This document shows, piece by piece, positions 21,820 through 33,534 of a stretch of DNA of 64,000 bases; position 1 is the first letter of the stretch; each line of letters starts with the position of its first letter. The DNA comes from a secondary endosymbiont of Heteropsylla cubana (GTDB lineage: Bacteria; Pseudomonadota; Gammaproteobacteria; Enterobacterales; Enterobacteriaceae), in NCBI RefSeq assembly GCF_000287355.1, contig NC_018420.1, forward strand, positions 868,001-932,000. The letters run 5' to 3'. Made by a program: the position numbers and the translations under genes. The notes beneath the pieces are model-generated. The model was not told the DNA's origin. It saw only the letters and a program-made list of their open reading frames with translations, and made no database searches.

Positions 21820-22275
21820 TTGATTACTGACATTCATACTCTGCATATTGAAGAGATATTAGCGCTATTGCCTCATCGCTTTCCATTTTTATTAGTAGAT
21901 CGTGTCTTAGATTTCGAAAAAGGAAAGTTCCTTTCGGCGATAAAAAACGTTTCTTTCAATGAACCTTTTTTTCAAGGACATTTTCCGGGTAAACCAATTT
22001 TTCCTGGAGTATTAATTCTCGAAGCTATGGCACAGGCGACCGGTATTCTAGCGTTTAAAAGTGCAAGTAAGTTGGCTTTAGGAGAGCTATATTATTTTGC
22101 TGCTATTGATAAAGCTCGATTTAAACGTCCTGTGCAGCCAGGCGATCAGATGGTTCTTAAAGTTGAATTTATTAAAGAGCGTCGAGGTGTCGCCCGATTT
22201 AAAGGTATAGCTAAAGTTAATAATGAAGTGGCATGCGAGGCATTAATGATGTGCGCTCGGCGTAGGGAGGCGTGA
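21820..22275 (+). CDS. fabZ: 3-hydroxyacyl-ACP dehydratase FabZ
   Basis: FabZ dehydrates 3-hydroxyacyl-ACP in fatty-acid elongation and competes with LpxA/LpxD for the same substrate. It has the hot-dog fold, 151 aa, equal to E. coli. The active-site His and Glu lie in [35 protein letters not shown] and [13 protein letters not shown] are conserved. It starts with TTG at 21820 after AGGAAG; the E. coli gene also uses TTG. The genes on both sides belong to lipid A synthesis. Confidence 0.97.
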   Translation: MITDIHTLHIEEILALLPHRFPFLLVDRVLDFEKGKFLSAIKNVSFNEPFFQGHFPGKPIFPGVLILEAMAQATGILAFKSASKLALGELYYFAAIDKARFKRPVQPGDQMVLKVEFIKERRGVARFKGIAKVNNEVACEALMMCARRREA

Positions 22276-22279
22276 TTAG

Positions 22280-23068
22280 GTGATTGATCAATCAGCCTTT
22301 ATACATCCTAGCGCTATTTTGGAAAAAGGGGCTATCATTCATGCCGACGTACATATTGGCCCGTTTTGCATTATTGGCTCACAAGTTGAAATTCATCCCC
22401 GCACAATACTGAAGTCTCATGTAGTAATAACTGGTATTACTAGAATTGGGGAGGATAATCATATTTATCCGTTTGTTTCACTGGGAGAGGTAAATCAAGA
22501 TCTAAAATATGCTGGAGAGATAACGCGAGTTGAAATTGGAAATCGTAATTGGATAAGAGAAAGTGTTACTATTCATCGAGGGACTATACAAGGTGGAGCA
22601 GTTACTCGAATCGGTAGCGATAATTTACTAATGGTGAACACTCATGTAGCTCACGACTGCACAGTAGGTAGTCACTGTATTATGGCAAACAATACGACAC
22701 TTGGTGGACATGTAGAAGTTGATGACTACGCGATTATTGGAGGCATGACTGCAGTACATCAGTTTTGTGTCATTGGAGCTTACGTTATGATTGGTGGTGG
22801 TTCTGCTATAACACAAGATATTCCACCTTTTATATTAGCTCAGGGTAATCATGCTACCCCCTTTGGATTAAATGTTGAAGGATTAAAGCGACGAGGTTTT
22901 GATCGGCATTCACTAAAAGCAATACGTGCTGCCTACAAAATTATTTATCGCAGTGGAAAGACTTTAGATGAAGCTAAGCTGGAGTTATCAGCACTATCAA
23001 AAGAACATCAGGTGGTAAATGCTTTCCTCGATTTTCTTCCCCGATCCAAGCGGGGTATTATTCGATAA
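22280..23068 (+). CDS. lpxA: UDP-N-acetylglucosamine acyltransferase
   Basis: LpxA performs the first step of lipid A synthesis, acylating UDP-GlcNAc from hydroxyacyl-ACP. It is a trimer of left-handed beta-helices. The catalytic His is in [15 protein letters not shown], followed by [17 protein letters not shown] and [20 protein letters not shown]. It is 262 aa, the same as E. coli. It starts with GTG four bases after the fabZ stop, with GGAGG just upstream inside fabZ. The last base of its stop is the first base of the lpxB ATG. Confidence 0.97.
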   Translation: MIDQSAFIHPSAILEKGAIIHADVHIGPFCIIGSQVEIHPRTILKSHVVITGITRIGEDNHIYPFVSLGEVNQDLKYAGEITRVEIGNRNWIRESVTIHRGTIQGGAVTRIGSDNLLMVNTHVAHDCTVGSHCIMANNTTLGGHVEVDDYAIIGGMTAVHQFCVIGAYVMIGGGSAITQDIPPFILAQGNHATPFGLNVEGLKRRGFDRHSLKAIRAAYKIIYRSGKTLDEAKLELSALSKEHQVVNAFLDFLPRSKRGIIR

Positions 23069-24246
23069 TGATTTCATCATCTCTTATTACTATCGGACTG
23101 GTTGCTGGAGAGGCATCAGGAGATATTCTTGGAGCTGGATTAATACGTGCGATCCGAAGACATGTCCCGAAAGCTCGGTTTATCGGAATTGCTGGCCCAC
23201 TGATGAAACTAGAAGGCATGGAATCCTGGTATTCTATGGAAGAACTAACAGTTATGGGGTTAATGGAAACACTTGAAAGGATTCCTAGAATACTTCGTAT
23301 TCGTCATGATTTAATTGCGCGTTTTAGTATATTACGTCCTGACGTATTTGTTGGTATTGATTCACCAGATTTTACAATCTACATTGAAAAAAAACTTAAG
23401 CAACGTGGAATTCGTACCATTCATTATGTAAGTCCTTCTATTTGGGCATGGCGAAAGAAGCGGATATTTAAAATTCGTCAGGCTACAGATAACGTGCTTG
23501 CTGTATTACCTTTTGAAAAAGCCTTGTATGATAGCTATAATGTTCCTTGTCAATTTATCGGACATACTTTAGCTGATGTAATGCCTATTGAGCCAGATAA
23601 AAAATCGGCCCGTAAGTTTCTTAATATTCGCTCTGATGCGCTCTGCCTTGTTCTGCTTCCAGGGAGTAGAAAAAGCGAAATAGAAATGTTAAGTGCAGAT
23701 TTTTTACGTGCTGCAGAGCAATTATATAAACGACTCCCCAAGCTAGACATTATTGTCTCGTTAGTTAGTCTCGAAAGACAAGTTCAGTTCGAAAAAATCA
23801 AATCAAAAGTTGCTCCTAAATTACCGTTACGATTATTGAAAAATCAATCTCGAGAAGCTATGACTGCCGCCAATGTAACCCTACTTGCTTCTGGTACAGC
23901 ATCTCTTGAATGCATGTTAGCAAAATGCCCAATGGTAGTTGCTTATCGTATGAATCCATTAACCTTTTCGTTAGCACGTCGATTAATAAAAACTTCTTGG
24001 ATATCCCTTCCTAATCTTCTAGCAGGTCGTGCGTTAGTAAACGAACTGTTACAAGAAGCCTGCCACCCAGAATCCCTTGTGAACGCACTTCTTCCTTTTT
24101 TGCATGAAAATAGACACGATTCGGCCTTGTTGGCTACATTCTCCCAACTACATCAACGAATTCGATGTAACGCTGATGAACAAGCTGCACGCGCTGTTTT
24201 GAAGCTTATTAGTAATCATCAATTTTTTTATAAAACGAACGCGTAA
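23068..24246 (+). CDS. lpxB: Lipid-A-disaccharide synthase
   Basis: LpxB is a GT-B glycosyltransferase (family 19), peripheral on the inner membrane, that joins lipid X and UDP-diacylglucosamine into the lipid A disaccharide. [17 protein letters not shown] at the N-terminus, [30 protein letters not shown] and [13 protein letters not shown] are all present. It is 392 aa (E. coli 382). It overlaps lpxA by one base. In E. coli rnhB follows and overlaps; here 1.1 kb of empty sequence precedes dnaE. Confidence 0.97.
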   Translation: MISSSLITIGLVAGEASGDILGAGLIRAIRRHVPKARFIGIAGPLMKLEGMESWYSMEELTVMGLMETLERIPRILRIRHDLIARFSILRPDVFVGIDSPDFTIYIEKKLKQRGIRTIHYVSPSIWAWRKKRIFKIRQATDNVLAVLPFEKALYDSYNVPCQFIGHTLADVMPIEPDKKSARKFLNIRSDALCLVLLPGSRKSEIEMLSADFLRAAEQLYKRLPKLDIIVSLVSLERQVQFEKIKSKVAPKLPLRLLKNQSREAMTAANVTLLASGTASLECMLAKCPMVVAYRMNPLTFSLARRLIKTSWISLPNLLAGRALVNELLQEACHPESLVNALLPFLHENRHDSALLATFSQLHQRIRCNADEQAARAVLKLISNHQFFYKTNA

Positions 24247-25367
24247 ATCACGATATGATATGTTTATGTATTTTTTTATACTCCTATTGTTTTAAAGTTT
24301 ATAATTCTAAAAAAAATCATAATTTTTACATGAAATATTAGTTTAACTATATTATGTGCTATAAATCAGTATAAACTTTTAATTATACATCCTAATAAAG
24401 TTGCTAGTGTAATATAATATAGAAACATGCAAATATAGATGAAATGCATTTTTTTGTTATCATATAGAAAGTTCTTCTTTTGTAATAATTCAAGATTCAT
24501 TTTTGTCTTTATAAGATTTAAGATATTTCTAATATAACTTTCTGTAATTAAAAAATTAAATTATTTATTAAAAATACGAAAAAGCATTTCGAATAAAAAT
24601 ATTTATTATTATTCATAGAATGTCTTTTGTGTTAAAATGAAAAAAATTAGATTTTTTTTGAAAAAAAAGAATCAACAAAAAAAACAATATGTTTTAACGC
24701 GTATGAGTTTATGTCTAAAATAAAAAAACTGAATATAAATACCATAACTTTTATTAAATATTTTATGAGATACACGGCTAATAAATTATTCAGCTTATTT
24801 AGTGCGTAATGAGCTAAGTATCATCTAGTTGGTCTTCTCTAAATATAATTTTAATAATTCATTAAAATGATAATGTTTTTATGCAGAAAACAAAATAAAT
24901 GTCCAATTAATATTCTGATCGTAACTAAAAAAACAGTTGATTCTCTATTTAAAAATAGAGAGTAATTGTAGAAAAAAAATCAACTTACTTATCAAGTTTA
25001 CTAGATAAAAGAATGATTTTATAAATTTTTTTAATAGATGTTAATCTACATTACTTTCTTGCTATAACTATAAAAAATAGTTATAAAGTAATCATTAATA
25101 TTTACATACATTTAAACTGTATAAAAATAAATTTTTTTAAAAAGACTAATTTTTAGTTATATAATAACTATTTTATGTATAGTTTTTATTGATCTCCCTT
25201 GTGCATTCGCATGATCAGATCATAAAACGAAGATACCATTCATATCAATATAGTTTATTTCAAAAAAAATCTTCCCATCTTACAACACTCACACACACAC
25301 AATAACTCTATTACTAATTGCAATTATAGTATAATTTCATCAGAAAAACTTCTTAGCGAGTAAGAAT
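24247..25367. other. 1.1 kb spacer at the rnhB position
   Basis: rnhB lies here in E. coli (lpxB-rnhB-dnaE), but I see no legible trace of it. The stretch holds small AT hairpins (for example CTCTATT/AATAGAG at 24943-24960) and a short CA-repeat near 25285-25300. It is otherwise empty. Confidence 0.5.
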
Positions 25368-28300
25368 ATGGTTGAACCACGTTTTATTCACCTTCACGTA
25401 CATAGTGATTACTCTATAGTCGATGGGATCATCAAAATTGGATCTTTAATTGATAAAGCTGCAGCTTTATATATGCCAGCTATAGCTATTACTGATTTCA
25501 ATAATTTATGTGGAACTCTTAAATTTTACTGCAGTGCCTATAAAGTGGGAATTAAACCGATTATTGGTGCGGATTTTCTTATAAAAAGTGACATACTAAC
25601 AAATGAAGTGGGAGAATTAACCTTACTAGCAGCCAATGACATAGGATATCGACATTTGACTTTATTAATCTCAGAAGCCTACAAACGGGGATATGGATCT
25701 TCTGGACTTGTAATAAATCGTGAATGGTTAATTAAATATAATAAAGGATTAATTTTACTCTCTGGAGGAAGAAAAGGCGATATTGGAAAATTGTTAATAC
25801 GAGGAAACATGCTAAAAGTAGAAAAATGCTTGCTTTTTTACGAGAAATATTTTCCGAATCATTACTACATTGAACTAATTCGAACAAAACGAGAAGATGA
25901 AGAAAATTATATTCATGCTGCAGTAGATCTTGCGGCGCGTCGAGGGATTCCTATTGTAGCTACTAATGATGTGCGTTTTATCAACCAAGAAGATTTTAAT
26001 GCCCATGAAATTCGTGTGGCAATACACCATGGTTTTACCTTAAATGATCCTAAAAGACCAAGGATTTATAGTCCACAGCAATACATACGCAAAGAAGAAG
26101 AAATGTGTACACTATTTGCTGATTTACCAGAAGCATTAACTAACAGCGTTGAAATTGCAAAACGTTGTAATATTTCTATTCCGATGGGAAAATATTTTCT
26201 ACCAAAATTTCCAACTGGTGAGATATCTATAGAAAATTATTTAATAAAATGTGCACAAGAAGGATTAGAAAAACGATTAAGATTTCTTTTTCAAGACCCT
26301 AAGATACGTCGAAAAAAACGGCATCTATATGATGTACGTTTAAATGTTGAATTGAAGGTAATAAACCAAATGGGATTCCCAGGTTACTTTCTAATTGTGA
26401 TGGAATTTATTCAATGGTCAAAAAATAACGGTATTCCTGTTGGACCTGGTCGAGGATCCGGTGCTGGATCATTGGTAGCTTATGCATTAAATATTACTGA
26501 TCTTGACCCCCTAAGGTTTGATCTATTATTCGAACGTTTTTTAAATCCAGAACGCATATCACTACCAGATTTCGATGTTGATTTTTGTATGGAAAAACGA
26601 GACCTGGTAATTGAACACGTTGCTAAAACTTATGGTCGAGATGCGGTTGCTCAAATTATTACATTTGGAACAATGACAGCTAAAGCGGTAATACGAGACG
26701 TTGGGCGTGTGCTTGGCTATCCTTATGGATTTGTGTATCAAATTTCAAAACTAATACCTCAAGATGCTGGTATGACACTCGAAAAAGCTTTGTATATGGA
26801 GCCGCAATTACAATCAATTTATGATCGTGATGAAGAAATAAAAATTCTTATTGATATGGCTAGGAAGCTTGAAGGTATCATTAGAAATGTAGGAAAACAC
26901 GCCGGAGGCGTGGTAATTGCACCGACAAAAATTACTGATTTTTCAGCATTATATTGTGATGCTAAAGGAAATCATCCGGTAACTCAATTTGACAAAAATG
27001 ATGTAGAGTACGTCGGTCTCGTAAAATTTGATTTTTTAGGTCTTCGCACCCTAACTATTATTAATTGGGCTCTTGAGAAAATTAATAATCGACGCGAAAA
27101 TCAAGGTCAGAGCCTTATTGACATTAAAACGATTCCGCTAGACGATAAGAAAAGCTTCGACATTTTACAGAAATCCGAAACGACAGGTGTATTTCAGCTA
27201 GAATCCCGAGGAATGAAAGATCTTATAAAGCGATTACAACCAGATTGTTTCGAAGACATGATTGCCCTTGTAGCTTTATTTCGTCCTGGACCTTTGCAAT
27301 CTGGTATGGTTGATAACTTTATTGATCGAAAACACGGTAATGAAGCAATATCTTATCCTGATAGTGAATGGCAACATTTATCACTGAAAAGCGTATTAGA
27401 TCCGACTTATGGAATTATTTTGTATCAAGAACAAGTCATGCAAATAGCCCAAGTTTTGGCGAACTATACTCTAGGTGGGGCTGATATATTACGCCGAGCT
27501 ATGGGAAAAAAAAATCCAAGAGAAATGGTTACACAGCGCTCTATTTTTAAAAAAGGAGCTGAAAGCATTGGTATTGATGGTAAACTATCAATGAAAATAT
27601 TTGATTTAGTTGAGAAATTTGCAGGTTATGGTTTTAATAAATCTCATTCTGCTGCTTATGCTTTAGTATCCTATCAAACCTTATGGTTAAAAGCTCATTA
27701 TCCTGCTGAATTTATGGCGGCAACAATGACTGCAGATATGGATAATACTGAAAAAGTTGTAGGGCTAGTTGACGAATGTCTTCGTATGAACCTAAGAGTT
27801 CTTCCCCCGGATATTAATACTGGTCAATATTATTTTTATGTTAATTCAGATGGTGAAATAGTTTACGGTATTGGTGCTATCAAAGGGGTGGGAGAGGGGT
27901 TTGTTGAAGAAATAATTAAAGCACGCAATAAAAATGGCAAATTTACTGACTTATTTGATTTTTGTATGCGTATTAATATTAAAAAAATTAATCGGCATTC
28001 AGTAGAAAAATTAATTATGTCAGGAGCTTTTGATCGACTTGGATCACATCGAGCTGCATTAATAAATAATCTAAAAGACGCATTTAAAACAGCTATTCAA
28101 CAAGCTCAAGCTGATAGTATGGGTCAAACCGATATGTTCGGAATATTACCTGGAAATTCAGTAGTGCCAGAAAAAGTCTCTAATAGCAATATAACACCAT
28201 GGTCTAAGCAACTAATACTTGAGGGTGAACGAGAAACAATTGGATTCTATCTAACTGGTCATCCTATTACACAGTATCTTGATGAAATCGCACATTATAC

Positions 28301-28853
28301 AACTGGAGAACGTTTAAAAGATATACACCCTACTGAGAACGGAAAAATCGTGAAGGCCGTAGGATTAGTGCTATCTTCACGAATAATACTTACTAAACGT
28401 GGAAACCGTATTGGAGTTTTTACACTGGATGATCGTTCTGGACGTCTAGACGTTATTCTTTTTCAAAATGTTTTAAAACAATATCAACATTTAGTAGAAA
28501 AAAACCGTATTCTTATCGTAGAGGGGGAAGTGAATCTTGATGAAATTAACGGTAGATTAAAAATGACTGCTCGAACATTAATGGATCTAAGTGAAGCACG
28601 TCAGAAATATGCGCGGAGACTTGTTGTCTCTTTAAGTAATAAGACAATTGATGAAAATTTTCTCAACCATCTCCAGTCATTATTAGAACCCTATCGATTT
28701 GGAACAATTCCAGTACATATTGCTTATCGAGGAAAATATGTATTAGGACGATTGCATTGTGGATCTGACTGGAAGGTAACACCAAGTGACCATTTACTTA
28801 ATGATTTAAGACAACTTGTTGGAGATGAACATGTAGTACTAGAATTTAAGTAG
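25368..28853 (+). CDS. dnaE: DNA polymerase III alpha subunit
   Basis: DnaE is the replicative polymerase. The product is 1161 aa (E. coli 1160). It has an N-terminal PHP domain ([13 protein letters not shown] at about 8-20), the palm with catalytic Asp401 and Asp403 in PDFDVDFCM, the glycine-rich [14 protein letters not shown], and the fingers. The beta-clamp-binding region, with QTDMFG, and the OB-fold follow ([26 protein letters not shown]). The C-terminal tau-binding domain ends [19 protein letters not shown]. No key residue is missing. It lies 12 bases before accA. Confidence 0.98.
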   Translation: MVEPRFIHLHVHSDYSIVDGIIKIGSLIDKAAALYMPAIAITDFNNLCGTLKFYCSAYKVGIKPIIGADFLIKSDILTNEVGELTLLAANDIGYRHLTLLISEAYKRGYGSSGLVINREWLIKYNKGLILLSGGRKGDIGKLLIRGNMLKVEKCLLFYEKYFPNHYYIELIRTKREDEENYIHAAVDLAARRGIPIVATNDVRFINQEDFNAHEIRVAIHHGFTLNDPKRPRIYSPQQYIRKEEEMCTLFADLPEALTNSVEIAKRCNISIPMGKYFLPKFPTGEISIENYLIKCAQEGLEKRLRFLFQDPKIRRKKRHLYDVRLNVELKVINQMGFPGYFLIVMEFIQWSKNNGIPVGPGRGSGAGSLVAYALNITDLDPLRFDLLFERFLNPERISLPDFDVDFCMEKRDLVIEHVAKTYGRDAVAQIITFGTMTAKAVIRDVGRVLGYPYGFVYQISKLIPQDAGMTLEKALYMEPQLQSIYDRDEEIKILIDMARKLEGIIRNVGKHAGGVVIAPTKITDFSALYCDAKGNHPVTQFDKNDVEYVGLVKFDFLGLRTLTIINWALEKINNRRENQGQSLIDIKTIPLDDKKSFDILQKSETTGVFQLESRGMKDLIKRLQPDCFEDMIALVALFRPGPLQSGMVDNFIDRKHGNEAISYPDSEWQHLSLKSVLDPTYGIILYQEQVMQIAQVLANYTLGGADILRRAMGKKNPREMVTQRSIFKKGAESIGIDGKLSMKIFDLVEKFAGYGFNKSHSAAYALVSYQTLWLKAHYPAEFMAATMTADMDNTEKVVGLVDECLRMNLRVLPPDINTGQYYFYVNSDGEIVYGIGAIKGVGEGFVEEIIKARNKNGKFTDLFDFCMRINIKKINRHSVEKLIMSGAFDRLGSHRAALINNLKDAFKTAIQQAQADSMGQTDMFGILPGNSVVPEKVSNSNITPWSKQLILEGERETIGFYLTGHPITQYLDEIAHYTTGERLKDIHPTENGKIVKAVGLVLSSRIILTKRGNRIGVFTLDDRSGRLDVILFQNVLKQYQHLVEKNRILIVEGEVNLDEINGRLKMTARTLMDLSEARQKYARRLVVSLSNKTIDENFLNHLQSLLEPYRFGTIPVHIAYRGKYVLGRLHCGSDWKVTPSDHLLNDLRQLVGDEHVVLEFK

Positions 28854-28865
28854 TATAGGAATACT

Positions 28866-29825
28866 ATGACTCTGAATTTTCTTGATTTTGAACAGCCAAT
28901 TGCAGATTTAGAAGCAAAGATTAACTCGCTTGTTGCAATTAATCATCAAGATGAAACATTCGATATTAATTTAGATAAAGAGATTAGTCGGCTTCGCGAT
29001 AAAAGTGTAGAATTAACAAAGAAAATTTTTTCTCATTTAGGAGCCTGGCAAGTAGCGCAGTTAGCACGTCATCCTATGCGACCTTATACGCTGGATTATA
29101 TCCAACATATTTTTACTGATTTTGATGAATTGGCAGGTGACCGTATTTATGCTGATGATAAAGCTATTGTCGGCGGGATTGCTCGCCTCAATTCACGTCC
29201 GGTAATGATTATTGGACATCAGAAAGGTCGGGAAACAAAAGAGAAAATACGTCGCAACTTCGGTATGCCATCTCCGGAGGGGCATCGTAAAGCATTGCGG
29301 CTCATGGAAATGGCCGATCGTTTTCAATTACCGCTTCTTACATTTATCGATACTCCAGGGGCTCATCCAGGTATCGGTGCTGAAGAACGCGGACAAGCTG
29401 AAGCTATTGCAAAAAATTTACGTGAAATGTCAAGTCAGCGGGTACCTGTGATTTGCACAGTAATCGGCGAAGGGGGATCGGGGGGAGCATTAGCGATTGG
29501 GGTGGGTGATAAAATCAATATGCTGCAATACAGTACTTATTCAGTAATATCTCCGGAAGGTTGCGCTTCTATTTTATGGAAGCGTGCAGATAAGGCCCCT
29601 ATTGCTGCTGAAGCTATGGGTATTATTGCCTCACGTTTAAAAGCGCTAGAACTTATCGATAATATCGTACCCGAGCCGCTAGGAGGAGCTCATCGTAATG
29701 TACAAGCAACGGCTGCATCAGTAAAAATGCAATTACTTACCGATTTATCAGAACTTGATACTCTGGATATAGAAGATTTACTAAAGCGGCGTTATCATCG
29801 TTTGATGAATTATGGTTATTGCTAA
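28866..29825 (+). CDS. accA: Acetyl-CoA carboxylase carboxyltransferase subunit alpha
   Basis: AccA with AccD transfers carboxyl from biotin to acetyl-CoA, the first step of fatty-acid synthesis. It is 319 aa, exactly as in E. coli. The crotonase-fold motifs are [22 protein letters not shown] and [19 protein letters not shown], then [18 protein letters not shown]. The start has AGGAA five bases upstream, and the spacing to dnaE suggests joint transcription. A structured element follows the stop. Confidence 0.98.
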   Translation: MTLNFLDFEQPIADLEAKINSLVAINHQDETFDINLDKEISRLRDKSVELTKKIFSHLGAWQVAQLARHPMRPYTLDYIQHIFTDFDELAGDRIYADDKAIVGGIARLNSRPVMIIGHQKGRETKEKIRRNFGMPSPEGHRKALRLMEMADRFQLPLLTFIDTPGAHPGIGAEERGQAEAIAKNLREMSSQRVPVICTVIGEGGSGGALAIGVGDKINMLQYSTYSVISPEGCASILWKRADKAPIAAEAMGIIASRLKALELIDNIVPEPLGGAHRNVQATAASVKMQLLTDLSELDTLDIEDLLKRRYHRLMNYGYC

Positions 29826-29836
29826 ATAATCGATAA

Positions 29837-29918
29837 GGCTTCCTAGAAGAGTAGTGCTCTACAGCAGAGATAATAGCTATCTACCACTTACACATTGTGT
29901 AATTAGCTTTTAGGAAGC
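29837..29918 (+). other. Structured element after accA (candidate terminator or small RNA)
   Basis: GCTTCCTAGAAG and CTTTTAGGAAGC pair over 12 bp (one G-U) around about 57 bases. Inside lie smaller inverted repeats: AGAG/CTCT pairs and TTACAC-ATT-GTGTAA at 29888-29902. The element is clearly richer in G and C than the flanks. It does not fit a tRNA cloverleaf, and I do not recognise it as 4.5S, 6S or RNase P RNA. It could be a complex terminator or an uncharacterised RNA. Confidence 0.4.
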
Positions 29919-30876
29919 ATATGTAAGAGATAATCTCTGATGTTAAATAAAAATATTCTTATATTACAACAGTTTTTAATGATTTTAGAAATATTCTTTT
30001 AACATAGTGAAAACCTATACCTATTTAGTACTTTTAAAATATTTTTTTTTAAAAAAGCAGTATGCTTATACTTCATATTATCTGTTTTTAAGTGGTTTCA
30101 TAAAATAATATGCTGTTTAACAGTGAGTGGATAAAATAAATTCTCAAATATTCGTTGTAGATTTTTTAGACGCTATTATCCCCCTTTTTTTGTTTAATAA
30201 TTTTTAATACACTACTTATTGTTTTTTCTTTTAGCTGATCTAAATAAACTAACTTTTTTAATATTTTAATTTTTTATAAATTTTAACTAAAGATGTTTAT
30301 TTTTCTATATGAACGATGGAATATGCGTTTTTTTTAAAATAGATATTTCAAAATACTTTTTTTTGAAACGTTTGTCGCTTTTTTAATTAGCAAACAACCT
30401 AAATCACTTTCTAAAAATTTGTTTAAATGTAAAATGATATTAAGAAAACTCTCTAAAATTTATAAGTCTTTGAAGATGTACTATATCGAAATATATTAAC
30501 AATGAAATACGCTTTCAGATTTAACTAGATCGCTAAATACTTATTTTATTACGATAAAATCTAAAAAGTCGATAAATTCAATACATCAAGTAATCTTGAA
30601 CGATGATATCTCTTGGTACAAAAGAAGTCTAAAGTTGATAATCTAAAAAATAAGAATAAAATTCTATGAACATACAAAACTTAGAAGTGTATAATATTTT
30701 TTTTGATAAAGATTCATTTATTTTTATTACTAGTTAATCCGATCAGTCTTAATTTATAAAATATAAACATCGAAGTTAGGAGTCATTATTAACTCGAAGT
30801 TAATCTTCTATTTATCACAATAGCAAATGAAAAGATTTTTTTAATCTTATTAAACAAAAAGGACAAGAGTCAGACT
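29919..30876. other. Gene-free spacer before dksA
   Basis: AT-rich sequence in which I see no gene. The dksA ribosome binding site (AAAGGA, about 30858-30863) lies at its end. Confidence 0.5.
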
Positions 30877-31332
30877 ATGCAAAAAAAACAAAATCACAAG
30901 ATATCTGCCATAAATATTCTAGCCATTGATCGAGTAAATCCATATCAGGAAAAATCTGATGAAGAGTACATGAATAATGCTCAACTATTACATTTCAAGC
31001 GAATTTTAGAAGCTTGGCTTAATAAAATTAAAAATGAAATTGGCCGAAATTTTTTATATATACAAGATGAGGCAATGAATTTTCCTGACCCAATAGATCG
31101 TGCTGTGCAAGAAGAAGAATTTAGTTATGAATTAAGAACCCGTGATCGAGCATATAGGTTGATTAAGAAGATTTCGAACACTCTTAAGAAAATAGAAGAT
31201 AACAATTTTGGATTCTGTGAATCTTGTGGAATTGAAATTGGTATTCGTCGTCTCGAAGCGCGACCAACTGCAGTTTTGTGCATTGATTGCAAAACTCTAG
31301 CTGAAATTCGAGAAAAGCAGATGGCAGGGTAA
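30877..31332 (+). CDS. dksA: RNA polymerase-binding transcription factor DksA
   Basis: DksA enters the RNA polymerase secondary channel and, with ppGpp, represses rRNA promoters. The length of 151 aa equals E. coli. The coiled-coil tip keeps FPDPIDRA with Asp71 and Asp74, the residues that act near the active site. The zinc finger CESCG and CIDC and the final [20 protein letters not shown] are conserved. Its presence with suhB suggests that control of rRNA synthesis is still selected for. It stands alone, with no neighbour within about 1 kb. Confidence 0.97.
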   Translation: MQKKQNHKISAINILAIDRVNPYQEKSDEEYMNNAQLLHFKRILEAWLNKIKNEIGRNFLYIQDEAMNFPDPIDRAVQEEEFSYELRTRDRAYRLIKKISNTLKKIEDNNFGFCESCGIEIGIRRLEARPTAVLCIDCKTLAEIREKQMAG

Positions 31333-32347
31333 ATTAATTTTGATTATAAATTTACATTTATATAAAAATCACCAGATTATTAATAATATCTATCAAATTA
31401 GATTCTGATTACTATATATTAATTTTGTATATTTTTAATATAGACCTTTTTCTATTGCACCACACATGATTTGTTTCCATTTTTAATACCTGTTTAATTG
31501 TTAACTTAAATATATATATCTACTACTTTTTTTATCAATTATACATACAATATATTAATCAACCATATAAGTTTATCGTATCTGTGTTATAGTATTGTTT
31601 TATCTATTGATATCAGTAATAATAAATCTAGAAGACATTGTTTAATATATGCTTTATTTAAAGCATTATTTCTAATTCATTTTTTGTCTAAATGTTTTTT
31701 TTAATTTTTAATTATAAAAACAACATAATTTTAGATTAGCGCTCATAGTAATTATATTTATCATATGGCTACCTCTACATTATAGTAATACATATTATAT
31801 ATGCTAACAATACTGCATAAATAAAAACAATATTTTACTCATCAATATTTCTTTTGTCTTTATAATTAAAGAAAGATCAAAAATCTTCATCGTGCTAAAA
31901 AAACGATACTATAGCAATAATTGCTTCTAAAAAAAATCACGAAATATAAAATTATATAGCTTCAAACAAACTAAAAAATAGATTGTTTTATCTCTATTCA
32001 TTTTTTTTATGGACAACATAAAATACTATAAATCTATTTTTTGATCAAAAAATCATGTGATAATTGAAAAAAAATAATAACTTTTTATAAAAATAAACTC
32101 GATTTTTATCAAAAATTATCTATTGATCAGTAATCTCATAAAGCCATTTTAACAGACGAGGATAAGTTTTAATTTAAAATGTTTAAATGTATAACAACAG
32201 CAAAATACTTTAATAAAGTGAAACTTTTAGAAAAAACTAAAATTTTTTTCATATTCTAAATATTTATTTAATGAATCAATATAAGTTCCTACTTTTGATG
32301 ATAAACTATATAATAATTTTTAAGATAAATAAGATGTCTCTTCTTAT
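31333..32347. other. Spacer at the rpoS position
   Basis: In enterobacteria rpoS follows nlpD on the same strand. Here the 1,015 bases downstream of nlpD (minus strand) hold no gene and no sigma-factor motif that I can read. The length is close to that of rpoS. Confidence 0.5.
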
Positions 32348-33328
32348 TTATCGCTTTGGAAGATAAATTAGCGGATTTACGGATTTCCCTTTATAACGAA
32401 TTTCAAAATGTAGTCTGATTGTATTACTTCCAGTACTACCCATAGTGGCGATTTTTTGTCCCACTAATACTAATTCTTCTTCTCGAACCAACATCTTTTC
32501 GTTGTGGGCATAAGCGCTTAAGTAATCATTTTTATGTTTAATAATAATAAGGTTACCATAACCTTGCAAAGCGTTTCCAGCATAAACGACTTTTCCGTTG
32601 GCACTTGCTAAAATCGCTTGTCCACGAGAACCGGAGATATCAATTCCTTTATTACCACCCGCTTCATCGACAAAATGATCGAGAATCTTTCCATTTGTTG
32701 GCCAACACCAACCAATAATGATCGTGTTTGGAGAAGGACTAATATCTGGTGTAATTTTTGTCGATTTAATTAACTTGGTAGAAGGAAGAATATCATTAAG
32801 AATATTTTTTTCTCTATGAAATATCTTTAAGATATTTTTTGCATTTTGTTTGCTTTTTTGTTCATTAGTGTAAAATGGTAAATCATTCTCACCTAATGGT
32901 TCCTTTCTAATTAAATCTACCGTTTTGTTAGTTATTTGAAGAACTTTACCTACATGTAGGATGTAAGGTTCTTGAATATTATTTTTTCTTGCTAAATCTT
33001 TATAGTTATTCCCTGTTATCCAGGCGATATAAAATAGAGTATCACCAGATTTTACTTCGTATCGCGTATCATGATAGCTTCCTTTTTGAAGGTTATTATA
33101 ATTTCTATTATATAGACTATTTTCTTGCAAAACTCTGTTTATCTTATAATGCGAATATTTTTTAATTAAAGAACGGGATTGATCATGCTTACCTGTTTTT
33201 TTAAGACTGTAACTATGACCAATTTCGCTTATTGAAGCATGTAATTTATTATTGGTGCAACTGGCTAGAAATCCGCTGCCTATAATAAACAGTACAGCGT
33301 GATTATATTTCTGGTTAGTGTTAACCAT
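32348..33328 (-). CDS. nlpD: Murein hydrolase activator NlpD (LysM and LytM-domain lipoprotein)
   Basis: NlpD is an outer-membrane lipoprotein that activates amidase AmiC at the septum during daughter-cell separation. The N-terminus has a lipobox ending LASC (Cys24). A LysM domain follows at about 89-132 (YEVKSGDTLFYIAWITGNNY). The C-terminal M23/LytM domain spans about 215-322 (GGNKGIDISGSRGQAI, YAGNALQGYGNLIIIKH, RLHFEIRYKGKSVNPLIYLP). It is 326 aa against 379 in E. coli, because the variable linker is short. The LytM metal site is degenerate in this family, which activates rather than cuts. A run of nine G lies about 11 bases before the ATG and overlaps the place of the ribosome binding site. 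A ruined pcm lies upstream. Confidence 0.93.
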   Translation of the reverse strand: MVNTNQKYNHAVLFIIGSGFLASCTNNKLHASISEIGHSYSLKKTGKHDQSRSLIKKYSHYKINRVLQENSLYNRNYNNLQKGSYHDTRYEVKSGDTLFYIAWITGNNYKDLARKNNIQEPYILHVGKVLQITNKTVDLIRKEPLGENDLPFYTNEQKSKQNAKNILKIFHREKNILNDILPSTKLIKSTKITPDISPSPNTIIIGWCWPTNGKILDHFVDEAGGNKGIDISGSRGQAILASANGKVVYAGNALQGYGNLIIIKHKNDYLSAYAHNEKMLVREEELVLVGQKIATMGSTGSNTIRLHFEIRYKGKSVNPLIYLPKR

Positions 33329-33339
33329 AGCTCAATTCT

Positions 33340-33348
33340 CCCCCCCCC
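33340..33348. repeat. Nine-base C-run (G on the coding strand) before nlpD
   Basis: On the nlpD strand the sequence reads G9, then AGAATTGAGCT, then ATG. Such runs are rare in this AT-rich DNA and prone to length change. Here the run merges with the ribosome-binding position. Confidence 0.6.
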
Positions 33349-33534
33349 TAATATCATAAAAACTAGTAATCGTTTTAAATAAATAAAAGAATTATATCTT
33401 CATATCCTATATAATTAGATAACAACTAAATGTAATTTTTTATAACCTTTATATCCAACCTACACTTTATCTACTCATGACATCATCAAATACTGTTTTC
33501 TTTTATAAATATATATAACGTTAGGAATTAAATA

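Noticed and set aside
25285-25305. CA-repeat before dnaE as a regulatory repeat
   Set aside because: Only a handful of units; it is expected by chance in low-complexity DNA.
29837-29918. A tRNA in the structured element after accA
   Set aside because: The acceptor-like stem is present, but there is no T-loop consensus, no anticodon arm of the right size and no CCA.
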